NCBI RefSeq assembly: GCF_017573465.1 | Contig: NZ_JAGEPF010000031.1 | Location: 62,001-126,000, forward strand | Length of the DNA: 64,000 nt | From: Actinomadura violacea | GTDB lineage: Bacteria; Actinomycetota; Actinomycetes; Streptosporangiales; Streptosporangiaceae | Direction of reading: 5' to 3' | Shown here: positions 1-9,040 of the stretch, piece after piece | Layout of the letters: each line of letters begins with the position of its first letter | Numbering within the stretch: position 1 is the stretch's first letter | The notes under the pieces: model-generated | The model's database searches: none | What the model saw: the letters and a program-made list of their open reading frames with translations, nothing else | Told to the model about the DNA's origin: nothing | Made by a program: the position numbers and the translations under genes

Positions 1-198
1 GAACGGCGACATCGACGACATCGTCGAAGACCGCACGCCTCCCGCTCGGGTAACGCGGGTGCGCGTGCTGATTCCCGCCCGGTGGTTTGGTCCCCGGGAC
101 GGGGGACACGGTTGGGGACAACTTTGCCCGGCGGCTCGTTCCCCTCCGGATCCTGCGGATACAGCCAACGTGAGCGGTTCGTTCGCTCGGGAAGGGTC

Positions 199-1659
199 GT
201 GTCGGTGGACGTGCTGGGTTGGCCGCTCCGCGTGGTGGAGCGGCTGCCGCTTCGGACGAGTTCCGCGCTGGCCGCTGCCGGGCTGACCGCCCTGGAGGCG
301 GCGGGCACGGCCATGCTGTTCCTCCGCAAGGCGGGCAGGGAGCGGGCCGTCCTTGCACGTGAACGGGGCGAGCTGACGGTCGACCAGGTGTTCCACCAGA
401 TGCTGCGCGGGCCGCTCGACCCCGCGCTGCCGAGCCGGTTCGGGAACGCGATGCAGGTCATCGACGCCGATGGCCGGATCCTTGCCGCGACGGAGGGCCT
501 CCAGCACGGCCCGCCCCTCAGCCGGATCGTCCCGCCTCGTTCGCGGACGCAGATCGAGCGCCGGCTGCCCGGCCGTCGCCGCACCCGGCGCGGCCGCGGG
601 ACCGGGGACAGGATGCTGCTCGCGACCCGGATCCCCGCCGAGGTCACCCACCATCAGCACGGCAAGGCCCCGCTGATGATCTATCTCGCCTTTCCCCGGA
701 TCCCCTGGTTCGGGTCGCGGCGGCTGGCGGCGGCCACGGCGGTCGCGTCAATGGCCGCGTCCGCGACGGTGTTCGCGATCGTGTACCGCTCGACCGTCCG
801 CGTCCTGGCCCCCATGGCCGGGATCCGCGACGAGTTCGCCGAGATCACCGCCACCGACCTGGCGCGCCGGGTCCCCGTGCCGGAGCCCGAGGAGCTCAAG
901 GCCATGGCCGAGACCATGAACACGACCCTCGCGCGCCTGGAGACGGCCGTCAGCGATCTCCGCAAGCTCACCTCGGAGGCGTCCCACGACCTGCGCGGCC
1001 CGCTGACGTCGATCCACCTGCGGCTGGAGAACGCGCTCGACGAGCCCGAGGCCGACTGGCCGCGCGTGGCGGCCGACATCCTCGCGAGCGTGGAGCGCCA
1101 GGAAGCGATCGTGACCGACCTGCTCACCCTCACCCGGCTGGACACCGGCCAGCCCCTGCACCCGCAGCGCACCGACCTCGGCGCCCTGGTGGCCGCCGAG
1201 CTCCGCCGCCGCGAGCCCACCGACCGGATCCGCATCGTCGGGAAACTGGCCCAGCGGGTCGAGCTGGACTGCGACCGGCTGCTCGTCGACCGGCTGCTCG
1301 CCAACCTGCTCGACAACGCCCAGCGGCATGCCGACGGCCACATCGAGGTGACGCTGTCCGTGGAGACACCGCCGGGCGGGCCGGCGACCGCGGTCCTGGC
1401 CGTCGCGGACGACGGTGATGGCGTCCCGGCCGACCGGCAGGAGGAGATCTTCGAGCGGTTCATCCGCCTGGACGGCTCGCGCGAGCGCGACCCCAACGGC
1501 ACGGGGCTGGGCCTGCCGATCTCCCGCGACATCGCCCGAGCTCACCACGGCACCCTCACCGTGGACTCCCGCCCTGGGCACGGTGCCCGCTTCACCGCCC
1601 GCTTTCCGCTTCTAAGGGGCGGCGGTGACGAGGCCGGACTCGTACGCGGTGATCACTAG
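199..1659 (+). CDS. HAMP-containing sensor histidine kinase
   Basis: This is a membrane two-component sensor kinase of about 486 residues. A hydrophobic segment lies near the N-terminus and a second one reads AAATAVASMAASATVFAIVY. A HAMP-like region follows, then the phospho-acceptor motif SHDLRGPLTS, and a HATPase domain with the N-box LLANLLDNAQRH, DDGDGVP and GTGLGLPIS. The GTG at 199 is preceded by GAAGG at 191-195. The frame is open back to 82, so the start is uncertain. No cognate regulator lies next to it in the window, and its partner may be upstream of base 1. Its 3' end overlaps the convergent response-regulator gene by about 48 bp, suggesting that the last few residues are an accidental extension. 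The input signal is unknown. Confidence 0.82.
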   Translation: MSVDVLGWPLRVVERLPLRTSSALAAAGLTALEAAGTAMLFLRKAGRERAVLARERGELTVDQVFHQMLRGPLDPALPSRFGNAMQVIDADGRILAATEGLQHGPPLSRIVPPRSRTQIERRLPGRRRTRRGRGTGDRMLLATRIPAEVTHHQHGKAPLMIYLAFPRIPWFGSRRLAAATAVASMAASATVFAIVYRSTVRVLAPMAGIRDEFAEITATDLARRVPVPEPEELKAMAETMNTTLARLETAVSDLRKLTSEASHDLRGPLTSIHLRLENALDEPEADWPRVAADILASVERQEAIVTDLLTLTRLDTGQPLHPQRTDLGALVAAELRRREPTDRIRIVGKLAQRVELDCDRLLVDRLLANLLDNAQRHADGHIEVTLSVETPPGGPATAVLAVADDGDGVPADRQEEIFERFIRLDGSRERDPNGTGLGLPISRDIARAHHGTLTVDSRPGHGARFTARFPLLRGGGDEAGLVRGDH

Positions 1660-2283
1660 TTGGGCGCGGTCGCGGGCATGGAGTTTGGTGAGCAGGCGGC
1701 CGATGTAGGTCTTCACGGTGGCCAGGCTCAGGTGCAGGTGGTCGGCGATCTCGGTGTTGGACAGGCCGCGGGCGACCAGGGTGAGGACCTGGCGCTCGCG
1801 GTCGGTGACGCCGTCCAGGGCGCGCGGGAGCGGACGTTCGGGCCCGGGCCGGCGGGCGAACTCGGCGATGAGGCGGCGGGTCACGGTGGGGGCCAGGAGG
1901 GCTTCGCCGGCGGCGACGACGCGGATGGCGTTGAGAAGGTCGGCCGGTGGGGTGTCTTTGAGCAGGAACCCGGCGGCGCCGGCGCGCAGGGCGGCGAAGA
2001 CGTGGGCGTCCAGGTCGAACATGGTGAGCATGAGCACCCGGGCCTGCGGGGTGCGGGTGTCCTGGTGGATCTGGCGGGTGGCTTCGATGCCGTCCAGGCG
2101 GGGCATGCGCACGTCCATCAGGACGACGTCGGGCCGCAGGGTGCGGGCGAGTTCGACGGCTTCGGCGCCGTTGGCGGCCTCGCCGACCACGGTGAGGTCG
2201 GGGGTGGTGTCGATGAGGGCGTGGAAGCTGCCGCGCAGCAGGGCCTGGTCGTCGGCGACCAGGACGCGGACCAGGTCGGTCAC
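1612..2283 (-). CDS. NarL/LuxR-family response regulator
   Basis: This is a 223-residue DNA-binding response regulator. The receiver domain (about residues 5-120) shows the acidic pair in VADDQALLR, the phospho-acceptor Asp in VLMDVRMPRLDG and the Lys in FLLKDTPP. The C-terminal LuxR helix-turn-helix begins LTDRER-like (VTDRERQVLTLVARG) and ends with SLATVKTYIGRLLTKL. The GTG start at 2283 overlaps the stop of the upstream kinase gene (GTGA), so the two are translationally coupled. It would be phosphorylated by that DesK-like kinase. The target genes cannot be told from the sequence. The neighbouring DUF998 gene is read divergently from the pair. Confidence 0.93.
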   Translation of the reverse strand: MTDLVRVLVADDQALLRGSFHALIDTTPDLTVVGEAANGAEAVELARTLRPDVVLMDVRMPRLDGIEATRQIHQDTRTPQARVLMLTMFDLDAHVFAALRAGAAGFLLKDTPPADLLNAIRVVAAGEALLAPTVTRRLIAEFARRPGPERPLPRALDGVTDRERQVLTLVARGLSNTEIADHLHLSLATVKTYIGRLLTKLHARDRAQLVITAYESGLVTAAP

Positions 2284-3470
2284 CGGCCGCCGCCGTGGGG
2301 GTGCGGGAAGGTGGCGGTGACCGCGAAGCCGCCCTCGGGGCGGGGCCCGGCGGTGAAGGTTCCTCCGTACATCGCGACGCGTTCGCGCATGCCGACCAGT
2401 CCGTGTCCGCCGGAGCCGGGTCGCAGGACCGGGCGGGCCGTGCCGTCGTCGAGGACCTGGATGCCGACCTGCTGGGCCGTGATGTCCACCGTGGCCCGGC
2501 AGCGGGTGGGCGCGGCGTGCTTGACCACGTTGGTGAGGGCCTCCTGGACGATCCGGTAGACGGCGAGCTGGAGCGCTTCGGGAAGATCGTATTCGCCGGA
2601 GACGGTGAGTTCGATCTCGACTCCGGCGGCCCGGACGTGCTCGGCCAGGTCCTGCAGCCCGCCGAGGCCCGGCTGGGTGAGGTCGATGCCCGGCGCGGTG
2701 TCCCGGCGCAGCATGCCGAGAAGACGCCGCATCTCGGCCAGGGCGTCGCGGCTGGTCGTCTCGATCACTTGCAGCGCCTGGCGGGCCTCCTCGGGCCGCG
2801 TCTCGGCGGTGTGGTTGGCGACCCCGGCCTTGACGGCGATCAGCCCCATGCCGTGCGTGACCACATCGTGCAACTCGCGGGCGATCCGCAGCCGCTCGTC
2901 GGCCAGGATCCGGCGCGCCCGCTGCTCGGCCAGGCGGGCCGCGTGCCACCTGCGGCGCCGCAGCAGGTGACCGGTCAGCCAGCCGCCGGCGGGCAGCAGC
3001 CAGGCCGCGGCCGTCCAGCAGGCGGCCGCCACCACGCCGTACCGGGGATGGACGAGCTGGGCGATCGCCGCGGCGGCGGCCACGGCGGCCACGCTCGCGC
3101 CCAGCGCGCGGGCCGACCGCCGCGGAGGCTCGATGGACGCGACGGTGCACAGCACGAGCGCGGTCGCCGCGAACGGATCCCACAGCACGCCGGCCACGGC
3201 CGCGACGCACGACAGGGCCGCCGCCGCGGTCAGCGCCCGCCGGGGCCACCACCGCCGCACCGCGACGATCGAGCCCAGCGCGACCGCCACCAGGCAGGAC
3301 GCCAGGAAGGGCAAGGTGAAGTCCGGCCGGTCCTTGAGCATGTTCCCGGCGACCACCACGTCCACCGCGACCACGACGACCGCCAGCGGCACGTCCAGGG
3401 CACGCAGCCGGCCCCGGCGCAGCAGCCGCGCCTGGCGGGCCGAGAAGTCGGCTTCATCCACCGGACGCAC
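2280..3470 (-). CDS. DesK/NarX-type sensor histidine kinase
   Basis: This is a membrane-bound histidine kinase of the HisKA_3 type, about 396 residues. Four to five hydrophobic segments fill the first 180 residues. The dimerisation/phospho-acceptor helix carries RIARELHDVVTHGMG. The ATPase domain carries VYRIVQEALTNVVKHA, a short VLDDG motif and GGHGLVGMRERVAMYGG. The GTG at 3470 (reading VRPVDEADFS) was chosen as a plausible start, but ATGs at 3515 and 3497 are in frame and none has a clear ribosome site. It overlaps the response-regulator gene by 4 bp and forms an operon with it. The signal sensed is unknown, and a membrane-state or cell-envelope cue is typical of this family. Confidence 0.88.
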   Translation of the reverse strand: MRPVDEADFSARQARLLRRGRLRALDVPLAVVVVAVDVVVAGNMLKDRPDFTLPFLASCLVAVALGSIVAVRRWWPRRALTAAAALSCVAAVAGVLWDPFAATALVLCTVASIEPPRRSARALGASVAAVAAAAAIAQLVHPRYGVVAAACWTAAAWLLPAGGWLTGHLLRRRRWHAARLAEQRARRILADERLRIARELHDVVTHGMGLIAVKAGVANHTAETRPEEARQALQVIETTSRDALAEMRRLLGMLRRDTAPGIDLTQPGLGGLQDLAEHVRAAGVEIELTVSGEYDLPEALQLAVYRIVQEALTNVVKHAAPTRCRATVDITAQQVGIQVLDDGTARPVLRPGSGGHGLVGMRERVAMYGGTFTAGPRPEGGFAVTATFPHPHGGGR

Positions 3471-3629
3471 TTTATCGGCGCAGATCACTCGCCACATCAG
3501 CCCACAATGGATCATCCCCGGGGATGACCGCGCCGTCCTGCCGGCCGATGCCGTCCACGTCAGGCTGAACCAGGAATGTCGGCCCCGGGCCGATCCGCCG
3601 AGGCGTGCCGCGCGGGCAGCCTGTCGGCC

Positions 3630-4358
3630 ATGTCCTCAACGCAACCCTCGACACACCTCGCTCCCGCGTTCCCGGGCCGGTGGCTCGCCGGGACCTCGCT
3701 GGTGCTCGGGCCCGTCCTGCTGCTGGCCGGGGTGCTCCTGCGGGGCAGGTTCCACTTCTTCTTCCCCGACCAGCTGGCCGCCTACGACCGGCACCCGACG
3801 CTGATGACGGCGTCCTACAGTTGCTTCGCGGCCGGAACCGTGGCGCTGTGCCCGGCCGTCAGCGCCCTGGTCACCCGCATCGGTGCCACCCGCCCGACCC
3901 TGGCGGCCTTCGGCGGCGGCCTCACCCTGCTGGGGCTGTTCGCCCGCACCTTCCACGCCGGAGCCGACCATCTGGCCTTCCAACTCGTCGACACACAAGG
4001 ACGCCGGTCGGCCACCACTGCCGTCGCCGACTCCTACCAGGCGTTCCACATCTTCCAGTACGCCTCATTCGCGATCATGCTCGGATGGCTCGTGCTGGCG
4101 GTCGGAGCCTGGCGCTCCGGCGTGCTCGGCCTCGTGCGCTGCCTCGCACTGGCGCTCATGGCGCTCCTGCCCCTCGGGATCCTGAAGGGCACCACGCCCC
4201 TGTCGATCGGCGGCACGGCGGGACTGTGCGTCGCGCTCGTCCCGCTCGGACTCGCGACCCTCCGCGACGGCCCCCGCCCCAGCCGCAAATCGATGGCCTG
4301 GTTCGGCATCGCCGCCCTGGCGGTGACGACCTTGGGATTCGTCTCATCGCTGGGATGA
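3630..4358 (+). CDS. DUF998-type integral membrane protein
   Basis: This is a 242-residue polytopic membrane protein with six or seven hydrophobic helices, for example WLAGTSLVLGPVLLLAGVLL near the N-terminus and GGLTLLGLFARTFHAGADH in the middle. The helix spacing resembles DUF998 proteins, which have no assigned biochemical role. ATG 3630 is chosen because it directly precedes the first helix. An in-frame ATG at 3576 would only add an Arg/Gly-rich leader. It is transcribed divergently from the DesK-like pair and convergently with the SDR gene, only about 30 bp away. No function is proposed. Confidence 0.7.
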   Translation: MSSTQPSTHLAPAFPGRWLAGTSLVLGPVLLLAGVLLRGRFHFFFPDQLAAYDRHPTLMTASYSCFAAGTVALCPAVSALVTRIGATRPTLAAFGGGLTLLGLFARTFHAGADHLAFQLVDTQGRRSATTAVADSYQAFHIFQYASFAIMLGWLVLAVGAWRSGVLGLVRCLALALMALLPLGILKGTTPLSIGGTAGLCVALVPLGLATLRDGPRPSRKSMAWFGIAALAVTTLGFVSSLG

Positions 4359-4388
4359 CCCACCGAGGGGTGTCCGGCGCGCCCGTGC

Positions 4389-5141
4389 TCAGACGCGCAT
4401 GAGACCGCCGTCGGCGACGAGTGTCTGCCCGGTCATGAAGGCACAGTCGTCGCTCGACAGGAAGCAGACGGCGCCGACGATGTCGGTCGCGGATCCGACG
4501 CGTTTGATGGCCTGCATTTCAGCGACCGCCTGCAACACCTCGTCGCCGATGAAGGTCTGCCCGCCGGGAGTGCTGGACGCGGTGGGGCAGACCGCGTTGA
4601 CGGTGATTCCATACGGTGCCAGATCGGTGGCCAGGGCTCGGGTGAAACCGACGACTCCGCCCTTAGCGGCCATGTACGGGACCATGTCCGGCACGGTCAG
4701 GCCGAGGGAGTTCGATGCGAGGTTGACGATGCGCCCCCACGAATTCTCGCGCATCGACCCCATCACGGCCTTCGCCATGAGGAACTGGGAATCGAGGTTG
4801 ATGCTCTGAATGCGCTTCCACTCGGCGAAGTCGAGCTCCCAGACGTTCCTGAACGGGAAGATCCCGGCGTTGTTGACGAGGATGTCGATGCGGCCGGCGA
4901 AGGCGCGCATGTCGGCGGTGATGGCCTCGACCTGCTCCGGGTCGGCGAGGTCGGCCTGCAACGTGATGCCCTTCCGCCCGATCTCCCGGACGGCGGAGAT
5001 GGTGTCTTCCGCGGCCTTGAGATCGACCGCGATGATGTCGGCACCCCGGCGGGCGAGTTCGAGGGAGATGGCGGTGCCGAAGCCGCCGGCCGCACCGGTG
5101 ACGACGGCGACACGGCCGCTGTGGGACGAAGTCGTGGGCAT
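4389..5141 (-). CDS. SDR-family NAD(P)-dependent oxidoreductase
   Basis: This is a classical short-chain dehydrogenase of 250 residues. It shows the cofactor motif TGAAGGFG at about residues 15-22, NNAG near 92, the Ser of NLASNSLG, YMAAK as the Tyr-x3-Lys catalytic pair, and the C-terminal FMTGQTLVADGG signature typical of FabG-like enzymes. The start at 5141 follows AGGAG. It is the last gene of a minus-strand set (FAH, amidohydrolase, aldehyde dehydrogenase, SDR), but a GC hairpin separates it from the aldehyde dehydrogenase, so its level may differ. It probably oxidises a hydroxyl intermediate of the pathway. The substrate is unknown. Confidence 0.93.
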   Translation of the reverse strand: MPTTSSHSGRVAVVTGAAGGFGTAISLELARRGADIIAVDLKAAEDTISAVREIGRKGITLQADLADPEQVEAITADMRAFAGRIDILVNNAGIFPFRNVWELDFAEWKRIQSINLDSQFLMAKAVMGSMRENSWGRIVNLASNSLGLTVPDMVPYMAAKGGVVGFTRALATDLAPYGITVNAVCPTASSTPGGQTFIGDEVLQAVAEMQAIKRVGSATDIVGAVCFLSSDDCAFMTGQTLVADGGLMRV

Positions 5142-5255
5142 CGATCGCTCCTGACCTGGCGCATGACGCATCGAAGGTGGATGGGGATGCCGCTCGGCAC
5201 CCGGGTGGGTGAGGGCCTGATCGGATCCGGGTGGGGCTCGGTATCCGTTTCGTGC

Positions 5256-5282
5256 ACGGCGGGGGCCCGCGGCCCCCGCCGT
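5256..5282 (-). terminator. GC hairpin between aldehyde dehydrogenase and SDR
   Basis: Two perfect 12-bp arms (ACGGCGGGGGCC and its complement) flank a CGC loop. The hairpin begins 9 nt after the stop of the aldehyde dehydrogenase on the minus strand. No U-tract follows, as is common in actinomycetes. It could terminate or attenuate read-through into the SDR gene. Confidence 0.7.
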
Positions 5283-5290
5283 ACGGACGT

Positions 5291-6751
5291 TCAGTGGGGG
5301 AGGGGCACGTAGTCCTGGGTGATCTGCTTGTACTCCAGGAAGTCCTCGATGCTGGCGAGACCCCCGAGGCGGCCGACGCCGCTGGACTTGAAGCCGCCTT
5401 CCTCGAACTCGATGGTCAGGTTGGCCCAGCTGTTGACGGAGATGAGGCCGGCGTCCAGCTGCCGGGCGACCCGCACGGGCCGGTCCACGTCGCGGGTCCA
5501 GATGCAGGCGCTGAGGCCGTAGTCGGTGTCGTTGGCCAGGGTCACGGCCTCCTCTTCGGTGTCGAAGATCTGGACCGTCTGGACGGGGCCGAACGTCTCC
5601 TCCTGGACGATGGGCAGCGTGGAGTCGCTCACCGACAGCAGGGTGGGGTGGTAGAAGGCGCCGCCGGCCAGGTCGGGGATCGTGCTCGGGCCACCGCGGA
5701 CGATCGCCTTGGCGCCGGCGGCGAGGGCGTCCTCGACGGCGGCGTCGACGCGGGCGACGGACGCGGTGTCGATCATGGGGCCGATCTGGCTGGCCGGATC
5801 GGCGGCGGGCCCGGGCCGCACGTTCTCCAGCCGGTCCGCCAGCGCCGCGATCACCTCGTCGGCGACGCGGCGCTGCACCAGCACCCGGCTGCCGGTCATG
5901 CAGAACTGACCGGCGAACACGGTCGACGACTGGGCGGTGATGGCGACCGCGATGTCGAGGTCGGCGTCGTCGAAGACCAGGTGCGGGGTCTTTCCGCCGA
6001 GTTCGAGGCCGACCCGCTTGAAGTGGGCCGCCGCCTGCTGGGCGACGAGCCGTCCCGTCCTGGTGCTGCCGGTGAAGCTGATCACCGGCACCTGGGGCGA
6101 CTCCACCAGCAGGCGCGCGACGTCGGACCCCGACTCGATGACGACGTTCACCGTCCCCGCCGGCAGTTCGGGGACGGTGGCCAGGATCTCGCACATGAGG
6201 GCGGCCGTCTGGGCGGCCTGGCCGGGCATCTTCACCACGGCGGTGCAGCCGGCGGCGAGCGCGGGCGCCAGGGCGCGGATGCACAGGTAGGCGGGGGAGT
6301 TCCAGGGCACGATGAGGCCGGCGACGCCGACGGGCTGGCGGATCGACATGGCCTGGCGGCCGGGGTGGGTGTCGGTCACGCGGCCGAAGGGGTGCACGGC
6401 GAGTCCCGCCGCGAAGCGCAGCGCGCGGACGATGAAGTGCGCTTCGAAGCCGGCTTCGGGACGAAGTTTTCCGTTCTCCCGGCAGAGGGTGTCGACGACG
6501 TCGTCCATGCGTTCGGCGTAGGCGTCGGCGAGGTGGCTCAGGGCCGCGGCACGCATCATCGGGTCGAGCCGCCAGGGGCCGGCGGTGAACCCGCGTGCGG
6601 CGGCCTCGATGGCGGCGAGTCCTTCCTCGACACCGGCGTCGGCGTAGGTGCCGATCACCTCGCCGGTGGCCGGGTTCAGGCTTTCGGACACCCGCGCCAA
6701 CCCGGTCCACGCGCCGTCGATCCAGTGCTTGGCGTTGATCTGCTCATTCAT
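5291..6751 (-). CDS. Aldehyde dehydrogenase family protein
   Basis: This NAD(P)-dependent aldehyde dehydrogenase of 486 residues has the usual family length. It shows VPWNSPAYL in the cofactor domain, SFTGSTRTGRLV, the general-base Glu in LELGGKTPH, the catalytic Cys in AGQFCMTGSRVLV, and EETFGPVQ near the C-terminus. The start at 6751 follows AAGGGA. It lies 44 bp downstream of the amidohydrolase in a four-gene minus-strand operon that also encodes an FAH-family enzyme. In that context it probably oxidises a semialdehyde or aldehyde released from ring or side-chain breakdown. The substrate cannot be read from the sequence. Confidence 0.95.
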   Translation of the reverse strand: MNEQINAKHWIDGAWTGLARVSESLNPATGEVIGTYADAGVEEGLAAIEAAARGFTAGPWRLDPMMRAAALSHLADAYAERMDDVVDTLCRENGKLRPEAGFEAHFIVRALRFAAGLAVHPFGRVTDTHPGRQAMSIRQPVGVAGLIVPWNSPAYLCIRALAPALAAGCTAVVKMPGQAAQTAALMCEILATVPELPAGTVNVVIESGSDVARLLVESPQVPVISFTGSTRTGRLVAQQAAAHFKRVGLELGGKTPHLVFDDADLDIAVAITAQSSTVFAGQFCMTGSRVLVQRRVADEVIAALADRLENVRPGPAADPASQIGPMIDTASVARVDAAVEDALAAGAKAIVRGGPSTIPDLAGGAFYHPTLLSVSDSTLPIVQEETFGPVQTVQIFDTEEEAVTLANDTDYGLSACIWTRDVDRPVRVARQLDAGLISVNSWANLTIEFEEGGFKSSGVGRLGGLASIEDFLEYKQITQDYVPLPH

Positions 6752-6794
6752 GAGGTTCGTCCCTTGGGAAGGAGGAGGGGCGTCGGCCGCCGGT

Positions 6795-7877
6795 TCACCG
6801 GCCGGCTTGGCGGGGGGCGTGCTCCGTGCCGTTGCACCACACCCGCCGGACGTTCCGGGTGGCGGAGATGTCCGCCAGCGGATCGCCGTCGATCAGGAGC
6901 AGGTCGGCGCGGAGTCCCGGCTTGATCGTTCCGCGGTCGGTGAGGCCGAAATGGCGGGCGGGAAGCGAGGTGGCCGCTCGCAGCGCCTCGGCGGTGCTGA
7001 GGCCCGCCTGCACGAGCAGTTCCAATTCACGGTGGATGCCGCTGCCATGGGCGGGCTGGAAGGGGACGCCGGTCTGGGTGTTGGCGTCGGTCCCGGCCAG
7101 GATGGGCACGCCGGCCTGGTGAAGAAGGGCGACGCTGCGGACGGAGGCGTCGAAGGCCTCCGGCTTGCCGATGGCCGCGGCGATGCCTTCCATCATGGTC
7201 AGTGTCGGGACGGCGATGCGCCCCTGCGATGCCATGCGGGCCACGTCGGCGCCGTCGAGGGGCAACCCCAGCGGCACATGGGTGATCACGTCCGCGCCGG
7301 CGTCCAGGGCCATGCGGAACGCGCCGGGGGAGGACGCGTGCGCGACGGCCTTCTTCGCCGCGGCGTGCGCCGCGGTGACCAGGGCCTCGGCGGCCGCCCG
7401 GCCGGGGCCGCCCTCGCCGGGCGCCTCCAGGACGATCTTGATGTAGTCCGAGCCTTGCGCCACCTGGTCGGCGACGAACCGGGCGGCCTTGCGCGGGTCG
7501 TCGATGACGGCGTCCGCGGGCCTGCCGGGAATCTTGGAGTGGGGGCCGCCCGGGCCGATGGCTGGCGTGCCCGCACTGCGGATGTCGGTCAGTCCCGGTA
7601 CGCCGCGCAGTGCTGCGAGCCGGTCGTGCGGCCAGGTCGCCATGTCCAGGCCGGTGGTGACGCCGTGGGAGCACAACCGCTCGAGCGTGTTCCGGTCGTG
7701 GAGATGGATGTGCGCGTCGATCAGCCCGGGCAGCAGGACGCCGCCCGCGGTGTCGATGACCTCGGCCCCGGTCTCGTCGGCGCCGATCGTGGTCCCGTCG
7801 ACGACCACGGTGCACGGCCGTGACAACCGCGATCCGTCGAAGACCCGGACACCGGTCAGTGCTCGCCTGCCCTTCAT
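6795..7877 (-). CDS. Imidazolonepropionase-like metal amidohydrolase (cytoplasmic)
   Basis: This is a 360-residue amidohydrolase-superfamily enzyme of the imidazolonepropionase/prolidase-like branch. Metal ligands are visible in DAHIHLHD, the Lys position in GSDYIKIVLEAPG, His residues in AVAHASSPG and DVITHVPLG, and Asp in ILAGTDANTQ. It starts on the ATG at 7877, overlapping the FAH gene by 4 bp, and has no signal peptide. It is a clear paralogue of the Tat-exported enzyme at 16277-17473, sharing LDMA, SAG.PA, VPTLTMMEG and HRELELLVQAGL-like blocks. It probably hydrolyses a cyclic amide, lactone or amide bond in the same pathway. Confidence 0.9.
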   Translation of the reverse strand: MKGRRALTGVRVFDGSRLSRPCTVVVDGTTIGADETGAEVIDTAGGVLLPGLIDAHIHLHDRNTLERLCSHGVTTGLDMATWPHDRLAALRGVPGLTDIRSAGTPAIGPGGPHSKIPGRPADAVIDDPRKAARFVADQVAQGSDYIKIVLEAPGEGGPGRAAAEALVTAAHAAAKKAVAHASSPGAFRMALDAGADVITHVPLGLPLDGADVARMASQGRIAVPTLTMMEGIAAAIGKPEAFDASVRSVALLHQAGVPILAGTDANTQTGVPFQPAHGSGIHRELELLVQAGLSTAEALRAATSLPARHFGLTDRGTIKPGLRADLLLIDGDPLADISATRNVRRVWCNGTEHAPRQAGR

Positions 7878-8746
7878 GGCGTGCCGTCTCCAGCTGCGAC
7901 GAAGGTGTGCCGCATCTCGCCGATTCCCTCGATGCTGCTGGTGAGGACGTCACCGGGCGTCAGCCACCGTTGCGGCTCGCGGCTCAACCCGACGCCGGCG
8001 GGCGTGCCTGTGAAGATGACGTCGCCGGGAAGCAGCGGGAGCGTCGCCGACAGCCGAGCCACCAGTGCGGGGACCGAGAAGATCAGGTTGCCGGTGCGGC
8101 TGTGCTGCATCTGCTCGCCGTTGATGGCGCAGCCGAGCTCCAGGTCGTTGGGGTCGTCAAGGTCGTCCAAGGTGACCAGCCATGGCCCGACCGGCCCGAA
8201 GCCGGGCAGGGACTTGCCGATGCTGAACTGCGGAGGCTGCGCCGCCACCTGCAACAGCCGCTCGGAGATGTCCTGGCCGACGGCGTAGCCCGCGACGTAC
8301 GACAGCGCGTCGTCCGCGGCGACCCGGTAGGCGCGGCGGCCGATGACGGCGACGAGCTCGACCTCCCAGTCGTTGTGCCCGTCGGGAGGCAGCGCGATGG
8401 TCGCGCGGGGCCCGGTGATGCAGCTGGGGAACTTGGTGAACACCGGGGGTTCTCCGGTGGGAGCGTCGAAGCCGGATTCGGCGGCGTGGTCCCGGTAGTT
8501 CAGGCCGATGGCCAGCACCTGCCGAGGCTCGGGTGCCGGGGAGCCGAGTTCGCCCGGGTCGACGGCCGTCCCGCCGGCCAGATCGGCGGAGGCCGCCCAG
8601 GAGACGAACTCGTCCCACTCCTCATAGACGGCCTGCGGCCGGGAGCCGAACCGGCCGCCGCTGTTCTTCTCCACGTCGTAGGCGATCTCGGCACCCGGTT
8701 CACCGGTGACGATCACCAGGCGGCCGGACAGGTTGGCGATGCGCAT
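7874..8746 (-). CDS. Fumarylacetoacetate hydrolase-family enzyme
   Basis: This is a 290-residue FAH-superfamily protein. The C-terminal catalytic domain shows GLNYRDHAAESG, FTKFPSCITGP, the metal-binding acidic pair in DWEVELVAVIG, the Asp of AVGQDISER, KSLPGFGPVGPW and FTGTPAGVG. The family includes acylpyruvate hydrolases, 2-hydroxypentadienoate hydratases and oxalocrotonate decarboxylases. The choice here is open. It is the first gene of the 8746-to-4389 operon. A candidate operator/promoter lies about 295 nt upstream at 9041-9059 in the same relative orientation as at the VOC and hydrolase genes. It fits the lower part of a meta-cleavage or gentisate-type route. Confidence 0.93.
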   Translation of the reverse strand: MRIANLSGRLVIVTGEPGAEIAYDVEKNSGGRFGSRPQAVYEEWDEFVSWAASADLAGGTAVDPGELGSPAPEPRQVLAIGLNYRDHAAESGFDAPTGEPPVFTKFPSCITGPRATIALPPDGHNDWEVELVAVIGRRAYRVAADDALSYVAGYAVGQDISERLLQVAAQPPQFSIGKSLPGFGPVGPWLVTLDDLDDPNDLELGCAINGEQMQHSRTGNLIFSVPALVARLSATLPLLPGDVIFTGTPAGVGLSREPQRWLTPGDVLTSSIEGIGEMRHTFVAAGDGTP

Positions 8747-8786
8747 GAGGCAGGTGTTCCTAACGATGGGACGGCTGAAAATTCAA

Positions 8787-8799
8787 CATGATGATTATG
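8787..8799. promoter_or_regulatory. CATGATGATTATG motif shared with the MFS gene
   Basis: This 13-bp AT-rich string lies 41 bp upstream of the FAH start. It recurs exactly at 15658-15670 at the 5' end of the MFS carrier. It may be a second operator or an upstream promoter element of the island. Confidence 0.35.
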
Positions 8800-9040
8800 C
8801 TCATTATTGGGCGAGTCGGCCGACCGCGCGCCATCCTGGCGGAGATGGCCGGCGCCGTGGAGCGCAGGGATGCCACCGCGTTCAGCGCGCCGACCCGCGG
8901 CTCCCGGGGCGCCGGCGCCGTCTCGCACGTCTCGTCACCGGACACAACGAACTCCGCTTCCCGGCCCCGGGCCCCAAGGTCCGCCGGACCGCTCCCACGA
9001 CGACTTCGAGCAGCGAAAGCCAGCGGCTCAACCGTACGAG

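Noticed and set aside
1..198. Partial upstream gene at the window start
   Set aside because: The open frames at 1-286 show no recognisable family pattern and no clear stop before the kinase; I cannot support a gene there.
1660..3527. Long plus-strand frames opposite the response regulator and kinase
   Set aside because: They are Gly/Val/Arg-rich shadows of the minus-strand two-component genes, with no family motifs.
5142..6710. In-frame upstream extension of the SDR to a 773-codon fusion
   Set aside because: The extension is antisense-like Arg/Pro-rich translation of the aldehyde dehydrogenase in another frame; the SDR has its own AGGAG and ATG at 5141.
5231..6925. A 564-codon plus-strand frame opposite the aldehyde dehydrogenase
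   Set aside because: The minus strand encodes a complete aldehyde dehydrogenase with catalytic motifs; the plus frame is low-complexity antisense.
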